In this document: in pieces, positions 11,727-34,377 of the stretch | Numbering within the stretch: position 1 is the first letter of the stretch | How the letters are laid out: each line of letters starts with the position of its first letter | NCBI GenBank assembly: GCA_965153355.1 | Contig: OZ231126.1 | Span: forward strand, 13,950,001 to 14,014,000 | Direction: 5' to 3' | Length of the DNA: 64,000 nucleotides | Source: Flaccisagitta enflata | Taxonomy: Eukaryota > Chaetognatha > Sagittoidea > Aphragmophora | Position numbers and translations under genes: made by a program | The notes under the pieces: generated by a model | Told to the model about the DNA's origin: nothing | The model's database searches: none | What the model saw: only the letters and a program-made list of their open reading frames with translations

Positions 11727-12147
11727 TCAACAGCATCCATAAACGTGTCATTTTGCTAAATTTGAGAGTCAAAAGTGGGAAATGTTGTTAAAATTAGCAA
11801 CTTCAGCACATTTCAGCGTTGTTGAAATCAGCAACATTACCAACTTATAAAGAAAGGGTTTCAAATGGTTGTGAAATTAGCAACTTTAACACAAAAAAGT
11901 TTCATCCCTGTTTTTCCATGTTTTGAGAAGAGGAGTATCCCAACTTTTTTTCCCCAAAAGGTCCTCCCCCTTGGGGCATCATTTGAGGAAAAAATGAAGA
12001 AATTTGAAGATGACGTATTTTGAGAAAAATGAGCAAAATCAATTTTTTCCTATGTTTTCTATGTTAAATGCCATTGGTGGAATTGGCAAAGTCGCTGATT
12101 TCACAACACCATGTGTTAATATCACTAACTCTGCATTTACCCAGCTG

Positions 12148-12206
12148 CCAGTATCAGGAATTGAGTTGATGACATGACCGCCCGACTGAAATTGAGCAGT
12201 GGCATA
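12148..12206. repeat. Family E repeat array, second segment
   Basis: Continues the sequence interrupted at 6823. It ends in GTGGCATA, where the next element inserted at the TA. Confidence 0.8.
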
Positions 12207-13197
12207 CAGTAGATCTCGTCTAGACTTGAGATAATGGGGGCAAGCACTGTGGAAAGACGAATGAAGCCAGGGCACTACTCTGTATTTGCACCTTGTACTT
12301 TAAACTAGGAGTACTGCCACTTTTATGACGGTTTCTGGTGGTCCAACCCATGTGTAATCCATGGCAAATGAGTGCAAAAAATTTCCCAGAGCGCTTTTTG
12401 AAATATTCACATTTTTTACTTTCATGAAGTACAGGTCATTGAATTTTCCCATTTTTGGACAATCAACCTTGTTTTGCTCATAACTTTTAAACGAATCAAG
12501 CTAGAAATGCCAGATTGGTCCCATTTTGAAGATCTCTTCAAGATCTTTCCAACCGTCACCAATTTTTTGTAAATCCGTTCAAAAACGACTGAGATATAAC
12601 TTGTCAAACATAAGCAATTTCATAGGGATTGTGGACAATTTTCCAGGTTGTGGAATTTTTCTCATTTTTGGAACAATTTACTTGTTTTGCTTGTAACTTT
12701 TGAACAAATTAAGCTAGAATTGCCAGATTGGTCCCATTTTAAAGAATTTTTGAAGCTCTTTCAAACTGTCAAAAAGTTTTTGTGAATCCGTTAAGAAATG
12801 GCTGAGTTTTGACTTGTCAAACATGAGCAATATTATGATGATTTGGAGCGATTTTCCCACCATCTTTTTCTGGCTTATTTTGATTTTATATACCTCCTTC
12901 GCTCCTTACATCTGTTTAAAAGTCATAAAGTGTATGTCAGTTCATCAATTGTAGTCTGTCAGTCAATCTGTTGGCCTTTGGAAAGGGCTGCTTTGATAAT
13001 AGAGAGGGTTGATTAGAGGCTTGACAGTGCTGATTTGAAGCTTGGGAGGGCAGAATTGTCAATTGAGGTATAATAGTCGCAAAAGCGTTAGATGATCAGC
13101 GGTACCCGTGCCCTGCCCAAGTAAGTTGTGATTAAGGCTGAGGGAGGGAGCAGGGCAGCGGCCCCGAAGGGGTCGATGACCTATACTTTCACACATA

Positions 13198-13795
13198 CTA
13201 TCTAGAACATATGTATATCGACAGGCATTTTAAGCAATAACTCTGTTAAGAATAAAAAATTTATATAAAAATCAGTGAGATTCTGAAACTATTTCGAATT
13301 TCTGACCAAATGCCGCAAACCGCATCCTTTTAGCTCAAGGCGTTTAGTATTGACAGGCAAAACAAGTTTGATACTTCAATTAGAAAATGGCCAAAAAAAT
13401 GCATCTAGTTTCTTTACAAGTTACTAAGTCTCCTTTCAGATAGATTGGAGGTTTTTTCCACCCTATTTTTGGTCCTAATTACAGCGCCTAACACCTTTGC
13501 TACATTATCTTCGTTGATTTCAACCTCTCTGAATCATCGGGATTGCAACTGAAGCAAAAGGGAGAACATGGCATACACTAAGGAATTTAAAAAAAAAAAT
13601 TTATATGAGGGATGGTTATCATGCATTTATACAAAGCATTTGAGTTAAGGTGCTTAGAAAATCCACGTACAAATATGTGTTGAAGCCCAAAGACGTATTA
13701 TTAAGTATCTGACATGTTTTGGCGGTTTTTCTATGATTCCTATACTGTTAAATTTACCAATCCCCATACTGTCGATATACTTATGTTCTAGATAG
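13198..13795. mobile_element. TA-flanked MITE (element G)
   Basis: Inverted ends CTATCTAGAACAT, extending to TATATCGACAG. TA flanks both sides, and removing it restores the family B phrase CACACATATG. The interior shares a module with element H at 17881 (GATTCTGAAACTATTTC against GATTCAGAAACTACTTC). Confidence 0.85.
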
Positions 13796-13815
13796 TATGA
13801 GGAATTATCTCCTCC

Positions 13816-14743
13816 TTTTGGGCAGCGGCCCCGAAGGGGATGAAGTCCTGTAGAACACAGGGGGACTTTCGTTCGTCCGTTCGTCCGTTCGTCCGTTCGT
13901 TCGTCCGTTTGTCCCCCCTCATCAAGCCCCTCAGGCCTCAGCTCTGGCCTCTGAGACCTCAAATCTGGCCTCTCAGGCCTAAAATCTGGCCTCTTAAGGC
14001 CTCAAATCCAGCCTCTCTAGCCTCAAATCCGGTGTCTCGGGCCTCTCAGGCCAAAATTTTAGCCTCTCAGACCTCAAATCCAGCCTCACAGGCCTCAAAT
14101 CTGGCCTCTCAGGCCTCAAATCCAGTCTTTCAGGCCTCAAATCCAGCCTCTCAGGCCTCAAATCCAGCCTCTCAGGCCTTAAATCCAGCCTCTCAGGCCT
14201 CAAATATGTCCATTCAGGCCTCAAATCCAGCCTCTTAGGCCTCAAATCCAGCCTCTCAGGCCTCAAATCCAACCTTTCAGACACCAAACCTGGCCTCTCA
14301 GGCCTCAAATTAGGCTTCTCAGGCCTCAAATCTAGATTATCAGGCCTCAAACCTGGCCTCTCAAGCCTCAAATTAGGACTCTCAGGCTTCAAATCAGCTA
14401 TCTAAGCCTCAACTTATTGCTCTCAGGCTTCAACTCAGTCCTCTGACCTTTCAAGCCTTAATCCAGCACTCTCAAGCCTCAAGTCAGCCCTCTCAAGCTT
14501 CAGATTGGCATTTTCAGGCCTTACATCAGCCTTCTTGGACCTCAGTTTAGGCTCTTGAAGGCCTGTATAGCATCTCATCCACTTTTTCACGCAGGACAAA
14601 CGAAAGCCCCACTGTGTTCTTCAGGACTTCGTGCCCTTCGGGGCCGCTGCCCTGCTTCCCTTCACTCCAATTCACAATCACTCAAAGCAGGGCAACGGGT
14701 ATCGCTGACCACATATTGCCCTTGGGCGACCTGTTAGCAATTG
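13816..14743. mobile_element. Family C element, copy 2, with CTCAGGCCTCAAATCCAGCC minisatellite
   Basis: The short end is GGGCAGCGGCCCCGAAGGGG, then a block ending GTAGAACACAGGGGG and a TTCGTCCG array. The long end is the inverse, plus a tail reading GGGTATCGCTGACCACATAT. The interior is about 30 units of a roughly 20-bp minisatellite. The 132-aa frames through it are artefacts. Confidence 0.8.
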
Positions 14744-15094
14744 GGATTGGGGCCTTAGGGCTGGCATTTTAGGTGGGAATTTGGGCCTTCAGGCTGGGAT
14801 TTGGGCCCTGCATATATGATTTGGATCTTGAGGTTAGGTTTTGGGCCTCGAGGTTTCAATTTGGGATTCAAACTGGGATTTAGGCCTTGAGGCTGGGATT
14901 TGGGCCTCAAGGATGAGATTTTGGCCTCAAGAATGGGATTTGGGCCTCAAGGATAGGATTTGGACCTTGAGGCTGGGATTTGGGCCTCAAAGTAGGATTT
15001 GGGTTGGGGGGGACAAAGAAGAAGAAGGAGAAAATTCCCCATATGTATGAAAGCATAGGTCATCGACCCCTTCGGGGCCGCTGCCCAAAAGGGC

Positions 15095-16600
15095 TGAATT
15101 GAGGTATGATAAGGCTGAATCGAGATTTGAGAAGGCTGAATTGAGCACTAAGAAGGCTGACCAGAGGAGGGGGGATGAACAAATGGAAGGAACCAGGCGC
15201 TTAAGGGCAATGTGGTCAATGATACTTAATAGGTTGCGGTCCCAAAGGGGACAAACTGCTGTAAAACACAGTGGACTTTTGTTGGCCTTGAATCAACAAT
15301 CTGTGTCCTCATATCAGCGCAGTTGGGCTTCTAATCCGCCCTCTCAGCCCTCAAATTAGTCTTCTCAGGCACCAACTCAGGCCTCTGAGTCCCTCAGGTA
15401 CAAAATCAGCCCTGTCAGGCTTCAAATCAGTCCCCTCAGGCTAAAATTCAGTCCCCTCAGGCTTCGAACCAGCCTTCTCAAGCATCAAATCTGCCTGCTC
15501 AGCTTGCAATCATCCCTCTCAGCCTTCAAATTGGCCAAGTTGACTTTCTCAGATCTAAAATTATCGTCAAAGAGGCTTGCAGGCCATCAAACAACCCTGA
15601 TCAGCTCTCTTGAGTACCTCATCTGGGTGAGCAAAAGTCCCTCTGTGTTAACATCCTTCAAAAATGATGAAAAATGAGAAGTTGTAGAGTTTTTCTCTGG
15701 TTTGGCGGGTCTTAGAGCAATTTAAGGGTGGGAAATCCAATGGTGAGGTCAAAAATGGTCTAAAATGAATATTTCAGATTGATACCCAGGACCTCTGTGT
15801 CCCAATTTAAGCCTCTGCCCTGCTCCCTCTCACTCAAGAGTAATATGTGGTCAGCGATACCCATTGCTCGGCTTTACATGATTGTGAGTTGGAGTGAGAG
15901 GAAGCAGGGAAGCTGCCCCAAAGGGGATTAAGTCCAGTAGAACACAAGGGAACTTCCATGCGTCCATCTGTCAGTCCATTTGTCATTATCTTCACTCTGA
16001 GGCTTGAGATGGGTGCTTTGAGACCTGAGATGAATAATTAATGATTGTAAGTCTGCCAGGGCAAATTGAAAGCCTGAGAGGGCTGATCTTAGGCCAGGAA
16101 CAGATTAGAGGCCTGAGATAGCAGATCTGAGTTCTGGAGGTTGATGTGAGGCCTGAGAAATCAGATTTGAGGCCTGAGAGGGCAGATTTCAGGCCTAAGA
16201 GGGCAGATTTGAAACCTGTGAGGACAGATTTTAGGCCTGAGTTGGCAGATTTGAAGCCTGTGAGGGAAGATACTATGCCTAAGAGGGCAAATTATGGGTC
16301 TGAGAGGGCAGATTTCAGGCTTGAGAGGGCAGAATTCAGGCCTTGGAGGGCTTATTCCAGGCCTAGAAGGCTAGATTCTTGATGGGGGTGACCAAAATAC
16401 AGACAAATGGATGGAAAGACGGATGGACCAACTAAAGTCCACTGTGTTCTACAGGAATGTGTCCCCTTAGGGACCGCTGCCTATAAAGTATCACTGACCA
16501 CATTGTTCTTAAGCGCCTGCTTCCTTCTATTTGTTCATCCCCCCTCCTCTGGTCAGCCTTGTTAGTCCTCAATTCAGCCTTTCATACCTCAATTCTGCCC
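15095..16600. mobile_element. Composite family C foldback region
   Basis: The segments 15095-15240 and 16485-16600 are inverted copies sharing GGCTGACCAGAGGAGGGGGG. Between them lie two family C elements, about 15231-15849 and 15850-16494. Their interiors are GGCCTGAGAGGGCAGATTTG-type minisatellite. Boundaries are approximate. Confidence 0.55.
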
Positions 16601-17376
16601 TTCCAAGCTTCAAATCAGCACTGTCAAGCCTCTTGTCGACCCTCTCTATTATCAAATCAGCCCTTTCCAAAGACTTATAGACTAACTGACAGACCAATAG
16701 ATGAACTGACATACATATAATGACTTTTAAACTGATGTAAGGAGCGAAGAAGGCATCTAAAGTCAAAAGAAGACTATGAAAAAGGTGGTGGGAAAAATTG
16801 CTTCAAATCACCATGATATTGCTCATGTTTGACAAGTCAAAACTCAGCCATTTCTTAACGGATACACAAAAAATTTGTGACAGTTTGAAAGAGCTTCAAA
16901 AATTCTTTAAAATGGGACCAATCGGGCAATTCTAGCTTGATTCGATCAAAAGTTACAAGCAAAACAAGTAAATTGTTCCAAAAATGAGAAAAATTCCACA
17001 ACCTGGAAAATTGTCCACAATCCCCATGAAATTGCTTATGTTTGACAAGTTATATCTCAGTTGTTTTTAAACTGATTTACAAAAAATTGGTGACGGTTGG
17101 AAAGATCTTGAAGAGATCTTTAAAATGAGACCAATCTGGCATTTCTAGCTCGATTCGTTTAAAAGTTATAAGCAAAACTAGGTTGATTGTCCAAAAAATG
17201 AGAAATTCAATGACCTGTACTTCATGAAAGTAAAAAATGTGAATATTTCAAAAAGCGCTCTGGGAAATTTTTTGCACTCATTTGCCATGGATTACACATG
17301 GATTGGACCACCAGAAACCGTCTTAAAAGTGGCAGTACTCCTAGTTTAAAGTACAAGGTGCAAATACAGAGTAGTG

Positions 17377-17812
17377 AGGGGGGGCGATATTTGGATTATA
17401 GACCAATCAAAAGATGCTTAATTCCCCATGATAGCTGGTTTCCATGGAAACACATTTCCATGTATTCTCGCTAAAATATCAATATTTTGAGAGATTTTTT
17501 TAAGGAACATTGCTTAAAATCAAATTTGCTACAACTTTCCCACAGTATGTTCTGTAAGAATATCTCTCGTTTGGCCGTTGCTAGGGAGCGTATTTATGTG
17601 TGACAACCCTTAGCAACCGCTAAACGAGTGACGTTATTACAGAACATACCGTGGGAAAGTTGTAACAAATTTGATTTTAAAAAATGTTCCCTAAAAAAAA
17701 TTCTCAAAATATTGATACTTTAGCGTGAATACATGGAAATGTGTTTCCATGGCAACCAGCTATCATGGGCATTAAAGCATCCTTTTAAAAGTCTATGTTT
17801 CAAATATCACTC
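17377..17812. mobile_element. Near-perfect hairpin MITE in right arm
   Basis: Arms of about 200 bp run from CGATATTTG to an inner loop of about 20 bp, including GGAAACACATTTCCATGTAT and its inverse. It is missing from the matching point of the left arm (near 12265). No clean target duplication could be read. Confidence 0.85.
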
Positions 17813-17880
17813 CCTTGGCTTCATTTGTTTTTCTACAATGCTTGCCCCCGTTATCTCAAGTCTAGACGAGAACTACTGTA

Positions 17881-18505
17881 CTACCTAGGAAAAAAGTCTA
17901 CGTTCACCTTTAAGTAGTAATAACTATACTTTTAGTTAAGATAAATAAGAAAAATTGGTGGGATTCAGAAACTACTTCAAAATATCTATCATTTGGGACC
18001 ATTCCCATTATTGTGGCTTTAGCCGTTTAGAAATGAGAGCAATTTTAAGCAATTTTAAGATGACATACCTTTTTGGGAAAATCTAGAAAAATGAGAATCG
18101 AATCAGTTTTGGTGAGCACTTTCATCAAGACAGAATTGGGTTATTGTCTTGGTACATTTTAGTTCTCATAATGGATATTTTTCATTAACTGGCATAAGAT
18201 TTTCCCGATAAGTCTCAATGTCGATTGTTGATAACCTTTGTCAAAATTAAGCATGTGGAATGAGAAGAATGTGCGATATTGATCAACTGAGTAGATGATA
18301 AAAAACTGCGGGAAAGTTCGTGTGACACAGCTTGTTAAAATTCATGTTAAGGCTCAGCAAATTGATGCAATGCCAAATGGAAGCAGCCATGACCTAAGCA
18401 GGACACTAAATGATGTTGTCAAGAAAAGAAGCATCTAACATTGTTGATATTTTTGGCATATATGCTCTGTTCCCTCATGTGAACGTAGACTTTTCTCCTA
18501 GGTAG
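17881..18505. mobile_element. TA-flanked MITE (element H)
   Basis: Inverted ends CTACCTAGGA, then AAAAGTCTACGTTCAC. TA flanks both sides (17879-17880 shared with the previous element, and 18506-18507). It occupies the same family E target site as the 5.7-kb element. Confidence 0.88.
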
Positions 18506-18655
18506 TAAGCTGCGATTGGCGCACCGGTACTAGGAACTAGATAAATGGCGTGACGGCCCTGCATGGACAGATGAGTGGCGTAAGCTGCGTTTGCCGCACC
18601 GGTACTAGGAACTAGATAAATGGCGTAACCGCCCAACTGACACGGACGAATGGCG
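18506..18655. repeat. Family E repeat array, third segment
   Basis: Two clear units containing GCTGCGATTGGCGCACCGGT and ACTAGATAAATGGCGT. This is the continuation of 12148-12206. Confidence 0.85.
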
Positions 18656-18762
18656 TGTGTTTAGTTTTCAGAATAAAAGCAAGTCGTGTTCAGCTCTTCG
18701 TGTGTAAAGTCGCGTTAAGTTTATATTCCCATTCATGAAATTCAATTCATATCAATAAAAAA

Positions 18763-18951
18763 TCAAAACACATGCAAATATGAATGTTTGATTACCATAT
18801 TACTCGGGAAATACTGATCCTTGAAAATCACAAGATGGTAAGCTGTCATCACAAAGACGCGCCATCGCACGTACAGCTTTCTATTCAATTCAAATATCAA
18901 TTGGCTCCTGGCAAGTAACTTGGCTCCCTCCTTCCTTATGTATTCGTCAGT
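18763..18951 (-). CDS. Possible coding exon, unknown protein
   Basis: A minus-strand frame opens right after an acceptor-like TTTTCAG. It encodes TDEYIRKEGAKLLARSQLIF followed by a basic/aromatic stretch with LNRKLYVRWRVF, and ends at a stop at 18763. An internal GTAATC at about 18796 could instead be a donor. The mixed, low-repeat composition looks coding, but I recognise no family. It lies on the same strand as, and beyond, the dynein gene. No partner exon was found, so this is tentative. Confidence 0.28.
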   Translation of the reverse strand, partial: TDEYIRKEGAKLLARSQLIFELNRKLYVRWRVFVMTAYHLVIFKDQYFPSNMVIKHSYLHVF

Positions 18952-19255
18952 CTGAAAATACGCAATTCGATGACAGCGCATTAAGATCAAATCATGCACA
19001 CAAATGGATAAATGACATTCTATCCTCAAGATGATATGAAGATCATTTTGCAACACTTAGAAATTCATTTAGAAGAAATATGACAAACAAATTCACGATC
19101 ACATTCAAACATTTTTACATATTTTGGCGTACCGTCGGTTATGAGGTCATCTTGACGCGCATTGGCTTTGGATTAGTCGACTGTGATTGTTTCCTTTGGA
19201 GGCTCAACGACTAACTGCAACACCTTTGCAGGACAAAGAGGAAAGGCGGGAAAAA

Positions 19256-19446
<191 letters not shown>

Positions 19447-20501
19447 CAGACAGTCAAACCTTCCGTCCGATGCGCTGTCTTACGCTTTAACTGTAACGAA
19501 AGCTTAAAGATGAACTTTAAAGCTGTGATGCAGAACTGACCCTGCCCAATAAGAAAACCTTTTCAAAAGCGACCACGTCAAAAACGACGACATTTGTCTG
19601 TCTGTTTGTCTATCTGACTGTCTGTGAGTGTATCAGTGTGACTGTCTTTTGGCTTCCACACCATTATGAGTTTGTCCTTTTCAAAGGCGACAATGTCAAT
19701 AATGACGTTTATCTGTTTGTTTGTCTATCTGCCTGTCAGTGTGACTGTATTCTGGCCTCTGCATCTTCATGAACTTGTCGTTTTCGGAGCAAATGTATCA
19801 ATAATGACAACATTTGTTAATCTGTTTGTCTATCTGCCTGTCTCTATGTCTGTGTGTTTGTGTTTTGGCCTCCTTACCTTCATGAGCTTGTCCTTTTCAA
19901 ATGCGACAACATCAATAATGACGACATTTGTCTATCTGTTTGTCTATCTGCCCGTATGTGAGTGTGTCAATGTGACTGTCTTTTGGCCTCCACACCTTCA
20001 TGAGTTTGTCCTTTTGAAAAGCGACTGCGTCAGTAATGACATTGTTTGTCTGTCTGTTTGTCTATCTGCTTGTCTGTGAGTGTATCAGTGTAACTGTCTT
20101 TTGGCTTTCACACCTTCATGAGCTTGTCTTTTTCGAAAGTGACTACATTAATGATGACAAAGCTTGTCTGTCTGTTTGACTATCTGCCTGTCTGGGAGTG
20201 TGTCAGCGTGACTGTCTTTTGGCCTCCACACCTTCATGAGTTTGTCCTTTTCGAAAGCAACTATGTCTGTGATGACAACGTTTGCTTGTTTGTTTGTCTA
20301 TCTGCCTGTCTGTGAGTGTATCAGTGTAACTATCGTTTGGCCTCCACACCTTCATGAGTTTGTCCTTTTCGAAAGCGACTATGTCAGTGATGACAACATC
20401 TGTCTGTCTGTTTGTCTATCTGCCTGTCTGTGAGTGTGTCAGTGCGACTGTCTTTTGGCCTCCACACCTTCATGAGTTTGTCCTTTTCGAAAGCGACTAT
20501 G

Positions 20502-32480
<11,979 letters not shown>

Positions 32481-32565
32481 TTTACCCGCAATCTTTGTTT
32501 CTTTTTTTTCCAAACCTGACTACAGTGAAATAAGATACAGATGCGTCGTCGCATGTGTTTGTGTT

Positions 32566-32748
<183 letters not shown>

Positions 32749-32889
32749 ATGACGCTTTTTCGACATCGGGGACTTTTTGGCCGAAACCTCTTGTTTGTTT
32801 TTTGCCTTTACCAGGGGTTGTACCTCGGTTTTGCTTAGGATAAGATTCAAATTGTCCTCATCTTCTTTTTGCTGGTGTTTCAATTCGGT

Positions 32890-33151
32890 AACTTTTCTAA
32901 CTATGATCCTTCCACTCTGGGCATCGGTCTCTCTCGAGCTCTCGTCTTGCTACCTAATTTCCAACCAGGAGGAAACTACCTTGAGCTGATCAACAGACAG
33001 TGCTGGACTGCTGGTTTTCAAGAACACCGCATGTAATATGCATGCCGCGTCAAAGGTTTATCTACGTTCCCATTGGAATCCAAGAACGTTTTTTATGATT
33101 TTCTTAACATTCATGATGAAAGAAAGTTGTTCTTTTGTCTTTTTAGAAGGA

Positions 33152-33194
<43 letters not shown>

Positions 33195-33779
33195 CGTTAA
33201 GACTCAAAGTTCGTTCGAGAGAAAGATTGAAATCTCGAAAAATAAGAGAAACAAAAGAACGTCTCTTTCTAAATCATGCCTTAAATTTGTAAAAGTTGTT
33301 CTTTTGTCCAATAAAGTTTTGTTTATCGTCGCCAGTTTCGGAGGCGTGCAAAACATGATTTTTTTTGTGACATAAGGGCAAGAACAAAAACAATAGAGTT
33401 GTCGGCTGTCCTTCATGGCGGTTCCTGGATATTCTGGCGTGGCACTTGTCGACCTTGGAACTATTTTCGTCGCTTTTCTTCTATTTTTGGCTTTAATCTC
33501 AGCCCTCGAGCTGCAGGCAGTAATTCCGTATGTTTTCATTTAGATTTTATTGCGAGCTTTTTTTCTTGATGAAGTTTGATATAAGAATAAGACCGGCTGA
33601 AGTGTTACGTAACGTGTCATACTTTCAGTGCGTGATCAATGCTTGGCTCTGAAAACGATTGCTGTTCATTTTTTTTTTCAAGCGAGTTCGGTCATCGTCT
33701 AAAGCCTATTGTTGATGATGAAATGACCGACCAGACTACAACCATGTTATTTGGGCGCGGTTTATTTTCTTTTTCTTAA
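32890..33779. other. Intergenic stretch between the dynein and HIT-like genes
   Basis: Includes a short (GA)n at 33155-33191. This is the shared 5' region of two divergently oriented genes. No TATA or initiator could be assigned. Frames at 33038-33539 on both strands have no recognised domain. Confidence 0.45.
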
Positions 33780-34370
33780 ATAATTGTTTTTTCTTTGTTT
33801 CTTTTTTTCTTTTTTCAGTATTGCTTCTTTTTATTGTGTGTTTTTTTTTTTTGCCGAATATTTGTTTGTGAATTTTGTTTTTAGCTTGTTTTGTTTGTTT
33901 TGTCTGTTTTTTGTTTTGTTTGTTTTGTTTGTTTTATTTGTTTTTTTTTGTTTTGTTTCGTTTTTGTTTTGTTTTTTTTTATACTGGTTTTGTTGGTTTT
34001 GTTGGTTTTGTTGGTTTGTTGGTTTTGTTTTATTTTGTTTTGTTTGTTTGTTTCATTCCGTTGTTTTTTTTCTTTTTTTGTTTTGTTTGTTTTGTTTTGT
34101 TTTGGTTGCTTTGTTTGTTTCGTTTGTTTTGTATGTTTCAGTTGGTGTTTTTTTTTTTGTTTTTTTTGCTGTTTTTGTGCTGGTTTCCTTTGATTTGTTT
34201 TAGATTTTTCAATTTCCTTGTTTTTTTGTTTTTTTTTTTTTTTTGTTTTTTGTTTTGTTTTTTTTTTTACTGATTTTCACTTTTTTGTTGCTTTTTTGGT
34301 TTTTAAAGATTCTCATTAACTGTTTTTGTTTTTTGTTTTTTTTTTTCACTTTTGAATATCTTTATCTAGT
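33780..34370. repeat. T/G-rich low-complexity tract (TTTTG)n-like
   Basis: Runs of TTTTGTTTTG over about 590 bp directly upstream of the HIT-like gene. The Phe/Leu/Cys frames are artefacts. Confidence 0.9.
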
Positions 34371-34377
34371 AGATAAG

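Larger units (their letters stand above)
6824..12147. mobile_element. 5.3-kb foldback (giant palindrome) element with 5-bp target duplication
   Basis: Two arms of about 2.5 kb (6824-9360 and about 9460-12147) are near-identical inverted copies around a spacer of about 100 bp. The termini are CAGCTGGGTAAATGC. Both flanks carry CCAGT (6819-6823 and 12148-12152), and both outer flanks are family E, which reads through once the element is removed. Each arm holds the same family D element and an ATTC tract. Only the right arm has the family A copy at 9673, so that insertion is younger than the palindrome. No transposase was recognised. Short frames such as 8287-8499 appear in both arms and have no known domain. 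Confidence 0.9.
13072..15086. mobile_element. Family B element, copy 1, with two nested insertions
   Basis: The left long end begins ATAGTCGCAAAAGCG and leads to GCAGGGCAGCGGCCCCGAA. The right short end is the inverse terminus, GGGGCCGCTGCCC. The interior has (GGATTTGGGCCTCAAGGCT)-type minisatellite. It is split by a TA element (13198-13795) and by a family C element (13816-14743). Confidence 0.75.
12207..17878. mobile_element. 5.7-kb TIR/foldback element flanked by TA
   Basis: The termini are inverted copies beginning CAGTAG, with the shared block CTCGTCTAGACTTGAGATAA. TA flanks both ends (12205-12206 and 17879-17880), as for Tc1/mariner-type elements. The arms (about 12207-13090 and 16590-17878) contain a tandemly duplicated module of about 215 bp with the phrase GCCAGATTGGTCCCATTTT. 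The right arm carries an extra hairpin element (17377-17812) absent from the left arm. The spacer is filled with family B, family C and a TA element. No transposase is visible. Confidence 0.82.

Noticed and set aside
13840-14392. 132-codon frames of SNPASQA- or RPERLDL-type repeats on both strands
   Set aside because: They read the family C minisatellite; similar frames occur in every copy.
33784-34273. Phe/Cys/Leu-rich frames that look like membrane proteins
   Set aside because: Produced by the TTTTG-rich low-complexity tract; hydrophobicity is an artefact of T-rich codons.
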